In this document: positions 37,101 to 47,985 of the stretch, in pieces
How positions within the stretch are numbered: position 1 is the stretch's first letter
Layout of the letters: every line of letters starts with the position of its first letter
Assembly (NCBI GenBank): GCA_018881555.1
Contig: JACAXG010000050.1
Coordinates: 496,001 to 560,000 of the forward strand
Direction of reading: 5' to 3'
Origin: Amblyornis subalaris
Taxonomy: Eukaryota > Chordata > Aves > Passeriformes > Ptilonorhynchidae
DNA: 64,000 nucleotides
Notes under the pieces: generated by a model
Told to the model about the DNA's origin: nothing
The model's database searches: none
The model's input: only the letters and a program-made list of their open reading frames with translations
Made by a program: the position numbers and the translations under genes

Positions 37101-40100
37101 CATCCAGCTGACGGTGACTGAACGGGCTTATAGGTGTCTCTCACAAATGTAACAGACCAAGGAAGCAGAACATTTATATGATACTGTTAATCTCAAAATA
37201 GCACAGGAGACTTTTATCTGCAGCTTCTGATAACGGCAAGATAGCAAGCATGGATAAACTGTTGGAGACTGCCAGCTCGGATGGGAATCTCTGTAGCAAG
37301 GACTTGAGAACGCAGCTGTCTAACGGCATGCACGGCACTCTCTTATTCACAGGGGCAGATGCCTGTATGTGTTNCAACGCTTAGCCCTCCACAGAGGGCT
37401 GTAACAAGTGGGCTGGAGTAGGTATGGTCTAATCTTCACTATAATTTTAGAGGAGGTTAAAGAATTATCATAGATCAGTACTGCAATGATAAGATTTCTA
37501 CAAAATCAACATGATGGATGTGTGGTCTGTTCAAAGCGTGACTTAGAGCAAGCTGACGTGTAATACAAGGGATAAGGCTGCTGTAGCACAAAAATCACAC
37601 AAAAGTGCAGCTGTTTAATGTCACTGTGATTTCATTATTCCATTTTAATAGTCGAAAAGTGAATTCTGGTGTAATGTTCTTCGAAGAAAGAAAAAGTCTG
37701 CAATAACAATACTGGACCCAGAGTCCTTCCCAATCTGTACAGTCAGGATTGGTCATTCCGAATGTATGATTTTTTTTTTTTTTAATCAACTATTTCCTGT
37801 TACAAAAACTGAAAAAGGGTAGAACATAACTTGAACCTCTTAATCAGGGGTTGTTTAGAGCCTTTTCTAAATTATGGATCATAATACACTCTCTTATCTA
37901 GTAAGCAATAGGGTTTGGAAACACAAAGGACTTCTTGTTTTATACTGGACGTATTGATTGCTTGTTAGATGCTGTTCTCCATCGCTTTTAACGCTGTCCT
38001 TCCCGTAGCAATATTGTAAAAGCTTTTGGATGCAAATTGATTAGTTATCACATATGCAAAGCAACACACGCAGGATTGTGTTCCATTGTGAAAGGCGTTA
38101 CCTGAAGCATTCACACTGATAAGGAACAATAAAAAGTGTTGAGACAAGATTGTGCTTGTTCTTTGTTTCTGTGGGATTACATTCCTCATGTTTGGCTAAT
38201 TTCTAGGAAAACTTACTCTGCTTTCCATGTAATCAGTATCTCCATAGAAATTTCTATTATGCCAACAAAGTAAAGTCACGTTTGTGAAAAGGCCAAATCC
38301 CTAGAGGAACACTTGAAATATTACTCCCAGATGGATCAGCCTGAACAATGCATTGCCAAAATGTAATCACATTTAGGGACCTGGCCATTAAGCAATACCA
38401 TTTAGTGCCATTAGTGTTTGTGACATTTTTCTTGTGCACATGAAAATGTAAAGCAGTATCCTAGTCACTATTGTATGCCATGTAACACTGAAGTCCTATT
38501 TTTATTTTGCATGACATTTGCCCACTAAATTGCTTTCCCTGAAAAACAAAGCTTTTGCCACCCTCTCTGTCACCTCCTAGTCAGTCTGAGTGGGGACAAG
38601 TTAATTTGTCACAGTGGAAGCTGTGGAAGAGCTTCAGGAAAATGATGAGCAAATAGATAACTCTCACCGAGCTTATTTGCTGCTCATAAGCATTCAGAAG
38701 GGACACACTTTGAATGAACGGGGAAATTGCTTGATTTTCGCACATGGACAGGGATCAGAAATCTCCACCCTACTTAAGATTTCTTATATGTCTAGGAAAA
38801 ATCTCTGATGTACTATAAATGATGTTGTCACTCACTCAGACATTAGGAACCTGTTTTCCACTAGATTTTAACCTTTGATGAGATGAAGAAAAAACATAAT
38901 ATTTGTAAAAACGAAGAATTAAACTAGGGATATTTTACATGTATTTCAGTTCTATTCTTGCTGTTTCTGTTGGAGCAAGGTCACCTTTTAGATGAGAAAA
39001 ATTCTAATTCTGTCTTCATATCCCTTGAGAATGAAACAGTATCTAAAAAGTGCCTTTCTGTGTGAGCAATTTTCAGAATTTCCTCACAGACCAAAGTTAT
39101 TGTGCATAGTAATGTGGCAAATCCTCCTAATCAGCAAGGTTTTGAGACCACACCCTTCAGTTTCTCAAAAAATTTTCAGGTATGGTCAGAAGATAAAGTT
39201 TTGAAACTGTATTGTTATGCCCATTTAAAGTACAGCTCTTTCTGTTACACTAGAGAAAAACACCAGCTGCATTTTGGAGTTGAAAATATATTTTATAATT
39301 TCTTAACTTTTTTATTCCTGTTACTATTTTTTTTCTTTCATCATTTTAATGTAGACATGCTAAATGGATTATCATGTGCTTACTACAAATCAAAACCCTC
39401 TCAAATGAGACCCTGTATCTGTGTACTGCTGTGAAGGATCTTGAAATCCTGCTGTGGCCCATGTTTTCAGCCTTATTTTCCACCTTTTCAGTTCTGTCAG
39501 CCACAGAGAAATATAGTTAATACATAGGATTATGTACGCTCTTATTCCCAAGTTAGGACCCAGCTTTATTTTTTTAAATATTATACATAGTAAGCTATCC
39601 TAACCTGTATTTTCTGTGTGAGATGGGGTCCAAAAAAACCNAGTATAAATAGCAGATGGATTTTAGAAAAATCTGGAAGACATTTTGGTGGGGTTTTTTT
39701 TTTGGTTTGGTTGAGATACCTGTAATATTCTAAACATTGTTTTCCTAATATTCTGATCCACGTGACTGTGAAGACGTTTGCCTCTGACTCTTTTTCTTGC
39801 AGATTTTTTTCTTTTTAATATGTATAGAGCTATTTGAAGTGTGTTGTCAGATTCTGTATCTTTCTATGCATGCAGAGCTATTCCAGGAACAAGAAGACAT
39901 TTCCCAAAAGAGCATATCTCTACTTAACCACAGTTTAAACTAGTTACACCAGTGTTTATGTTAGCCTCTCACACATACTTTTCTTTCCAGATTAATTTCC
40001 TGCGTGATTTAAATCTGGTTTAGATAACAGTTAAGTGTTGTTTGTAGGCCTTCTGATCCATGACTATGACTTTTTTTTTTCCCCCTAAATAATGCATTAT

Positions 40101-40482
40101 ACCAGCATGGAATCAAAGCAGCTGAGCCAAGGACTGATCCAAAGATGGACTGACTTTGGAGGAGTATGGAAGAAAGTGGGGAACTGTCTTGATTTCTTGT
40201 CCTTATGTAGCATAAGCAGGTGCTGAAAGCATCTATGATCTCATAGATCTCTGGACATAACCACTTCCTGATTTTGCAGAGATTAAGAAAGCTCAATCAT
40301 AAATTCTAGGCTTGATAAATATTTTACTCCAGAAAAAAACCATAATACTCAGGGAGAGTTGGTTTCCTCCTCAAACCTGGTTTCTGCTACTTTTTTGTCT
40401 CAGCAATGAGCATTTCCATTTCTTCTTGGCCCATATGAACATGACTGCCTTGGGTTCTTCTTTCTGTCACCGACCTCTTCAG
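34116..40482. other. AT-rich unique sequence, no gene seen
   Basis: No retroposon or RNA gene was recognised. An A14 run (35768-35781) and a T14 run (37771-37784) are present. At 38614-38808 an open frame on the plus strand follows a weak acceptor and reads in a protein-like way (VEELQENDEQIDNSHRAYLL), but there is no good donor. Complex AT-rich sequence at 36410-36680 contains many ATTA and CATC motifs. Confidence 0.5.
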
Positions 40483-40598
40483 GAATTTGCTGCTTTAATA
40501 TATTTGAGGGTCTATACTGAAATATATGAAGTGAGGAAAACTTCAGTGGGAACTAGGTCTCCATGTGGTGGGGCAGCTGGGACAGTTAGTATAATCGG
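40483..40598 (+). other. candidate 116-nt exon, phase 0-2
   Basis: A pyrimidine-rich acceptor (TTTCTGTCACCGACCTCTTCAG) and a perfect GTAAGT donor enclose 116 nt. One frame is open throughout: it begins EFAALIYLRVYTEIYEVRK and ends in a Gly-rich segment SPCGGAAGTVSIIG. The frame would stop one codon into the intron, as expected of a real exon-intron boundary but also by chance. The phase does not allow direct joining to the plus-strand candidate at 25331-25435. No protein family is recognised. Confidence 0.25.
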
Positions 40599-43172
40599 GT
40601 AAGTATACATAAGTCCTTGATTTAAAATGGCATGTGGTATGTTATCACGAAAAAAGAAATAAAATTCTCTTCTCTTCCATATCCTTTTGATTTCTCAGAC
40701 TATGTCTTTGGTTTACTGTCAGTCACTATTTAAGTTGTCCTTATGCCTCTATTCCACTGCTTTTGTTACAATTTACTAGTGAATGGCACTTTCAAATTTG
40801 AATGGCAGTAGCCATTAATGAGAAAGAATGGAAAGAAATAATATGGGACAGTATAAGTATCTGTTGGTAGCAGGAGTAGGTTTATTGTATATGCCAAATT
40901 CCAAGACAAAGCTTGGTTTCCAAGGCTTCTGTGTGGGATTTCAGATGAAAGCATAATTACTTTGGTTATATCCATTGTGAGATTTTAGGAGTAATTGTAT
41001 CTTATATGNGAAACTCAAAAGATGTCTTAAGACTCTACAAAGCCATGGAGGAAACTAAATGACACCTTGCTGCAAACTGAAATAGCATAGTTTGCAGATA
41101 TCTAAGGTTTTTTATCAGAGTAAAAAAGGCCAAATTTGATGTCTACTAGTCTAAACCAGCACAGAATATTTTGTGTTCCTGATGAANAGTTCTGTCATGC
41201 AGGTGACTGTTCAGTTCTCTGTAGTAAAATTGTATTTGCTGTTGAATTATTATCAATTATTTACAGAAAAAAATGGTTATAGATTTTTTGGAGTTTATTT
41301 TTTTCCTTGAAGTCTATAAAATAAGTAAAAGTTATAGTAACCTGTAACATTTCATGAGAGTAAACTGTGAGTTTTTATCTGTAAAGAAATTGGCAAAACT
41401 GGCTGCTGTTGTCATTTTGCAGCAGTTGTGTCTCTGAATACTTTTTTTGACNTATCTTTCATTGAGGGAAAAGTAATTCTCCACCTCACGCAAACACATC
41501 TCACGAGGGACATAAAGTCCTGCAGCATTGTAGTGTCTGGAAGGAGAAGAGTAAGGGGCAACATCTACTGGTACTGCAGAATTACAAAGTGGCTAAAGCC
41601 AGCTTACATTTCCAAGGGCTTCTTTGAATCTCTGGTACTTAGTATCGGTTTCAGCCTTGTTTCCTAGTAGAGTTCATATAATCAATAATTTCCTGTGGTT
41701 CTCTTTGTACGAAGCTCCTTGGAGGAATGAAAGCTTACCCAGGACAGCAATTATGAGAGCCTCTGTGGCAGCACAGGAAACAAGTGGCTGCCTCTCTCAG
41801 TAAATAGTAACTTTTTTTTTTTTATGATTACAGCCAGCATTGTTCACTGAATAAACTGAAAGAACTGNAGGAATGAGTGCAACCTGTTTATTGACATGAC
41901 TATACACCTATTAAAAAATCAGTTACAGTTGTTCCTGGTTTTTAGTGACACCATATTAAGGACTATGAAGTAACTGGAGCTGGTAAGGTTTTTCTTTTAA
42001 AAGAAAGAAAATAAGTCTCTATACTTGTAATATTGGGCAGCGGTGCTTTCTCAGAGATGAATATTTTCAAAGGGATAACAGCTGTCAGCCTAGTGAAGAG
42101 CAAAAGAAAAAAAATACATTCAGATAAAAATTCTGATTTCTTATCTGGGCTAAAAAAATCACAAACAATCAAATTTTGCCCATATCATCAATATTTCCCA
42201 GTTTTCCAGGTCACAAATACATCCTTTATTGCTTTCTGCAAGGTATATTGCAGAAAAATCTTCAACATGCATCCGTGTCTATGGTGATAGTATGAAAGTA
42301 CCACATACAAAAGGTGTGAGTAGAAGACAGCTGAAACCAAACATGAACCTTGCAGAAAATCCTTAGACCCCGTCTTTGTTTTGAGATTAGTTGGTTCCGT
42401 TTTGCCAAACTTCTTGATTGACACCATTGATATTTAAGGTAAGGAGAACCAGAGCATTTCTAAAATAATTATATGGGATCATAGAATTGTTTAGGTCCAA
42501 AAAGGCTTTTAAGATCATCAAGTCCAGCCATTAACCTAATATTGCCAAGTCCGCCACATTATAAGCCAACACATTAACTACGAAAGGTCCATAAAAAAAA
42601 TCTGCAAATTAAGATCACTTAAAATAAAAGTGCTGTGCAGTACAAGTAGTTTAGAGATATTTTGTCTTACGTATATTTAATCTCAGAGATAAATTTAAAA
42701 TTTTAATTACCAGTTTTTCCTTCTTAGGAAAGTTCAGTTAGCAGATGAAAAGAACACAGCGGCATTGTGAAAAGTCCTGCAAAATATATATTGGTCTGTT
42801 TTCAAAATAGGCCATGGAGTATTTATCTACCAGACTGTGATAAACTGATGGCTATAGCTACAGTGTAATCACTCGAGATAATGTGCCTCATATAAACACT
42901 TCATGGCTTGCTTAGAATTGCTGGATCTGGGATAATCAGGGAGTTCAGTTCAAGTCAGCAGCCTACATCCATATCCACCAAACTTCTCAGACAGGCTGTG
43001 TTAACTGACCTTGGGCTTCACGTTGCCACAGACATCATTAACCTTCAGCATCATCACACTGAAGTCTCTATGTGTAACTGTTAAAGCTTCCAGAATTTTA
43101 GTTGAACAGGGCATGTGAAATGGACCATCAGTAACAGTCTCGGCATTGATTTTATGGGGCGTGTGCACTCAC
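40599..43172. other. AT-rich unique sequence apart from one CR1 tail
   Basis: Apart from the minus-strand CR1 tail at 42478-42575, nothing was recognised. A plus-strand donor-like AAG|GTAAGG lies at about 42438 without a good acceptor. Confidence 0.5.
42478..42575 (-). repeat. CR1 LINE 3' terminal fragment
   Basis: On the plus strand the sequence reads as the reverse complement of a CR1 3' end: ATCATAGAATTGTTTAGGT, AAGATCATCAAGTCCAGCCA, TTAACCTAATATTGCCAAGT. The element is strongly 5'-truncated and the copy fades out around 42560-42580. The terminal octamer is reduced to about one unit. Confidence 0.87.
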
Positions 43173-43226
43173 CATCTCGCCAATGGATTTCTGACCAAAT
43201 GGAATCAGACAGCTTAGACATTAGAA
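43173..43226 (-). other. candidate 54-nt exon with ATG, phase 1 at its 3' end
   Basis: The minus strand has a very good acceptor (TATTTTATTATAATTTTCAG) and a good donor (ATG|GTGAGT) 54 nt apart. The only open frame contains an in-frame ATG near the start (43219-43221) and reads MSKLSDSIWSEIHWRD with one base left over. That leftover base is the phase required by the candidate exon at 1796-1932, so the two could be joined in frame. The phase match alone has a one-in-three chance. No family is recognised. It could be the first coding exon of a minus-strand gene that spans most of the window, or a pseudo-exon. Confidence 0.25.
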
Positions 43227-46200
43227 CTGAAAATTATAATAAAATACTTCTGCATAGTGTCCTTCATATCAAACTTTATGGCCGTGCTTAAAGGTAGATG
43301 CAAGATGAATAAACATCCCTTAAGAGTCTTTAGTATGGTAATATGCTGGATTCCTTTGAATTTAAAGCAGTGTGCTCTGCAAACCGTACAAACATTGGCC
43401 ATATTTGATTTTAAATTATGCCGATTACCCTGCAGTGCCTCAATCCATGGAAATATTTGCAGGCTTCTCTTAGGCTGTCTTTGGCACTGAAAAGCCAGGA
43501 CCAGGGAATGTACTAAAACCTGATGTTTATCTTTCATATCCACATTCTAAGCACAGCCAGAATACATTTTTAATTAGGGTCTTCAGCCTTGAACTACAAA
43601 AGGTGAGCTACGTTGTCATCTCTGTACAGAAAGTCTGTCTGAGTTGTTTCAGCGGGAAGCCCAGGCTGAATAGTAGATGGCTCTTCTGGAGTTTTCAGGC
43701 TTCAGAGGCCAGATTTTTCCAGCTAACCAACTCAGCAGCAATGACAGAAACACTTTGCCCACTGACACCATTCAGAATTGTATTCCAGCAGGAAGTTGCT
43801 CTGTGATCTTATGCACTTCCAGAAATATTTATTTTCCTTCTTTTTGGTCTATATGCACATGCTGGTTTCTTTTCTATCTGGCTGATGAGGACTGCAGTTT
43901 GGTACCTGGTTGGTGCGCACAAGTTGCAACTTTGCATCATCACTTAGTGCCTTTTGGAAGAAGCTCTGCCTTTGTGATGAATGCAGTGCTTTACAACAGT
44001 CACATGGGCAAATTCTCTGGGTTCCCCTTGTAATCCTATGATATGGTATAAGCAGAATTTAGTAANAAAATATGTGCTGAACTTGGCTTCAGCATAAGGG
44101 AGAGTTCCTTCATGGCCCATTTCACATTAGAAGAGGATCTATATTTGATTTATTTGGCCTTTTGTTTTTATTCTTTGAGATTTTGGGAGATTTTTTAAGA
44201 ATGCTCTAAGATGCTTAACTCTAGATTCACATTTCATATGTGTCACCAAGACACATATCTTCTGCCTCTGTTGATACAACAGCTGTTGACACCAAATAAC
44301 CTCTTGGCTTTACAAATTCATTTTCAGAGGAACATATTTACCCCTTTTGCTCTCTTTAAATGGGAATAAAACACTTGTGTATTTCTCCCTGGGTGCAAAT
44401 AAGGAAAAACTGTGATCTCAAAACAAAACCGATATGTAAAATAATCTTCTTTCTACTGATCTTTCCTGCTCTCCCATCTCAAATTACAAATTAAAAATTA
44501 AATAACCCAGATGTATTAATATAACATTACAACATTTTTAAACTTAAAAAAACCGAAAACTAAACCATTGTTTTGCTGAACTTTGATGAAGGGTAAGCTT
44601 GGCCTAAATACTGCCTTTGGAGCATGTTTTTTATTTTTGGTTTTTTGACTTTGTTTGTTAGTACTTACTACGTGCAGATATTATATAAACACATCTAAGT
44701 TATTGCATTATTTTATTTTTAACTAGATAGCATCAAGAATCAGGTGTCAGTAGTAAGTGTCAGCAAGGCGCTGGGCATGAGTACAATGCTCAAAACATAC
44801 TCCTGCAGGATGGGGCTGGTACATCATTATTTTGCTGTATCCACACTTGTGCAAGAATCCAGCATGTTTCTGTCCCTTAGGTACCATTCAAAATAATCTG
44901 CTTTCAATTAAAAACGTAGACATATAAAAAAGAAAGTAGACTTTACAAAACTGTGTGATATGCCTGCAGAACTCACCACCAGAGTGTGTTTCAAGACATG
45001 AAGTTATACTTTCCCAGATTTTGCAAGTTATAAAAAACATATTGAAACTACTTTATAGGATGTTCCATGAGCCATTTACAGTAGGTCTTCCTTAGTTATA
45101 ATAACCAGTGTTTTCTTAATTAGTGCAAGGCTTACAATTATTATGACCTCCTACTATCCTTGCTTTTGTTTGTGGTCATTAATTTTATATTGTTACCCTT
45201 TATTTTTTCTTTTTTTTTTTTTTTTGTGTGGGGCTGCTTAAAAGAAAGCACAGAGGACAAGGAATTAACACTATAATCAACAATCAAAAATTTTCTATTT
45301 TTTATATTAATTCATCTTACCTAGTGTGGCAAATTTATCTTTCTCTCTGCCTACAAAGTTCAGGACACAAGTAAGTGAGTACATGCAATAAAGATACTAA
45401 TCTATGCTGGGTTTCTCAAGTAATACTTATGTTTATAATGAAAGCTTATTTCACTGAAACTGACCATGTATTGCTTTATATGGACAAAGAGAAAGCCAAA
45501 ACTTAACTGATGAAATTATATGTTGTCTGTAATAAGAAAGTTTTAAAATTCCCTAATCTCAGGTTTTATCAAATTATATTTAATGTGTTCCAGATGCTAC
45601 AATTAATCTTAAAAAACCCCAAAACTGTATCTATTGGTGTTCTTTCAGCTACAGCTGAACTGATTTGAGTCTATATATATATTTTCAAATGTTTTTGATG
45701 GTAACTTGTTAATGGATCATTCTTAGTTAANTCTGTCTTTTGATCAATCACAGGGGTGGAAAAGATGTAATGATCAGGACCAAATTATTTTCTGACCAAC
45801 TATTTTAAAATAATTGAATGACTTTAAAGTCCATAAGAATCAAATAATGTTGCATTTTTTATTATTCCTCTAATATACAATATTATTCCTTTAAATGCAA
45901 TATATCCAATATATGTATTTCCTGCCTCAAAGTTAAAATTATATGAATTAGTTGCTTTTGACTTCTAATTCAGGCTCTATTATAATCTTTTGACAAGACC
46001 ATAAGCCCTAGACTTGTCAANACTTAACCAGCTCTTCACTGCAGGACACCGACTATCGCAAAACTGCATTTTTTGGGTGTTATACTTTCTTACAAGAGCT
46101 TAAACTGTAAAGCTAGCACCTTCTACAGTATATAGGAAATGGCACCTAAAAAGCCATCACAATGTGTGAGAATCTTCCTAAAAGAACCACCAGAAAATGC

Positions 46201-47750
46201 TGAGGAGGGAGATGGGATCTGTAGCACATCTTTCATGCAGAGTAAAGGGAAACATCTTCACTCATGAGTTTTCTGATATCGTCAGTCAGCATCCTTTGGC
46301 ACACTCTCTAGTTGGAGGTAAAAAGTATCTTTTCAGTATAGGTTTGAGGAAAATCTTTGCTTCAAGAGAACACGTTATGCCTGCTCCCAAAGAGTGTCCC
46401 AACTCAAGGATGAAGCACTATGGCTGGATTTTCCCCAGCAGTGCTGCCAGCAGAGCCCTCCTTTGCCTAAAGCACCAATGCGCAGCAGTAGTGGCAGAGC
46501 TAAAGCATCGTGGCCTTCAGAGAGCAAGGGGCTCCCCCTCCTCTCCCTCCTGAATAACTTGAATATTTTCATGTATATGCAGAGATCTGCAGTTTGTATC
46601 ATCACTGTTTTATTTTGCATCTGTTTTGGTGACTCCTCTGAAATCCTGACCCCAGGGAAAGGTGTCAGAGAAAGCCAAAGAAAGGCCTGAGTGCTACTCC
46701 CTCGTTACATATCTCGGGAGTCTGGGGTTTTTTGTGTGTTTTTTGAGTGGGGTTGTGGGTTTGGGTTTTCCTTTCCCTTTTAGGGCATCATTTTGGACTA
46801 GGTAGCGCATAATCAAGCAAAGTTATTGAATTCTGTGTAGTGTCTCTATAACTCAGTGTTATGAAAAAAAACTTCAGTCAAGCGTGGTTTTAATAACTGC
46901 AAACTGATGCCAAAATATTAATGGATTTAAAGGATTTTATCCTCTGAGGTCTTTGGGAGAATAATTTAAAGGTTTTATTTTTCCTTGAGCACTTTCTTTT
47001 TCTTTTAAAGCTTTTCATTTTAAAATATCAGTGTTTTTTACTTTGTTGATACATTTCAAGGGGTTTTATACTTTATCAGCTCTTAGTAAAAATGAAGATC
47101 TTTTCAAATGACCTGATTATCCCTCTACAACATTGTTGATCCAGAGAAGGAAGAGGAGTGGGAGTGACAGCAGCATAACAAATGACAGAAGAGAGTGACA
47201 AGGCTGAAAGATGNAGACTAAAACCCCTATGACTAAGACTTCACAATAAATGAGGTTGAATTCTTTCAATAAGTTATATGTACACCTCACTTGAAATCTC
47301 AGTAAATAGGATGGAAGTTTTGTTTAGGGAATGGTAAATATTTCACTTATTTTGCTTCCCAAAAAAAGTCTCTTGTTTCTGCAGACTTTTAAGATTGATG
47401 ATAATTTAGCCTGTCAAATCCCCAGGGAGCGTTGCAGAAATGAATGCTGCCTCCCTCCACCTGTCTGTGGCAGAAGGGCTTTAGCTCACATCGGAGAGAG
47501 ATTTCTTTATATGCTGGGACTTGACCTTTTCTGTTGTTGACACTCATGGCTTACTTGGAAATGCATCTTTTTTTCTGAGCAACCTAGCTTTGCTCAGAGT
47601 TGCAAGGATTTTGCCTGCACACTATTTATAAGAAATACTTTCTTCTTGAGGAATAATGTGCCTCCCACCTCCCAGGTTAGACTGAGACTGCTCTCAGTAA
47701 GTTTCACCAATAATGATATTGTCTTTAGAAAATCAAAGGCTCCTTCTTAC
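43227..47750. other. AT-rich unique sequence, GC-richer near 46.4 kb
   Basis: No gene or retroposon was recognised. A T16 run is at 45210-45225. GC content rises at 46380-46560, where both strands have overlapping open frames (up to 118 codons on plus, 46197-46553) without domain features. At 47385 an acceptor (TTGTTTCTGCAG) precedes a Cys-rich open frame that ends at a stop near 47540. Confidence 0.5.
45210..45225. repeat. T16 homopolymer run
   Basis: This is the longest homopolymer tract in the window, next to a second short T run at 45203-45208. No retrocopy upstream of it was recognised on the minus strand, where it would be a poly(A) tail. Confidence 0.9.
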
Positions 47751-47820
47751 TTGCCACAGATAGCAGGTGAATGCAGTGAGGGCATCCCCACCCCAGAGCT
47801 GCTCTGCCCTGGCAGCTCTC
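47751..47820 (-). other. candidate 70-nt GC-rich exon
   Basis: The minus strand has a strong acceptor (TGCTGAGACTGCTCTTCCCAG) and a donor CAA|GTAAGA 70 nt apart. The block is GC-rich and all three frames are open. One gives AEQLWGGDALTAFTCYLWQ before the donor. Because no frame is closed, the sequence gives no information about which would be used. High GC content and the adjacent GC-rich block to 47985 leave open that this is part of an old repeat. Confidence 0.2.
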
Positions 47821-47985
47821 CTGGGAAGAGCAGTCTCAGCAGGACCCCTGCCCCTGCCCCAGGTCAGCCCTGTGCTGTGTCCCTGCTCTTGCACTGGCCC
47901 CACCATGTGTGAGACCACAGGAGGCTGCAAGGGGCTGACCAGGCTGAATGAATCCCTTCAGGCCTGAGGGGTGAGGGGCTGCAGC
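47821..47985. other. GC-rich block of unknown origin
   Basis: The sequence is rich in CCCTG, CAGG and CCCC phrases and contrasts with AT-rich flanks. It does not match a CR1 segment that I recognise. An LTR-like remnant or a GC-rich exon neighbourhood are both possible. Confidence 0.35.

Noticed and set aside
38614..38808. Protein-like open frame following a CACAG acceptor
   Set aside because: The pyrimidine tract is weak and there is no donor at its end, so an exon is not supported.
43677..44033. 118-codon plus-strand open frame
   Set aside because: No family pattern, no exon boundaries and overlap with another frame of similar length.
45195..45240. Poly(T) tract as the tail of a minus-strand processed pseudogene
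   Set aside because: No mRNA-like sequence was recognised next to it, and bird genomes are poor in processed pseudogenes because CR1 does not use poly(A).
46197..46620. 118-codon plus-strand frame overlapping an 81-codon minus-strand frame
   Set aside because: Both arise in a GC-richer patch, no domain or splice-site pair was found.
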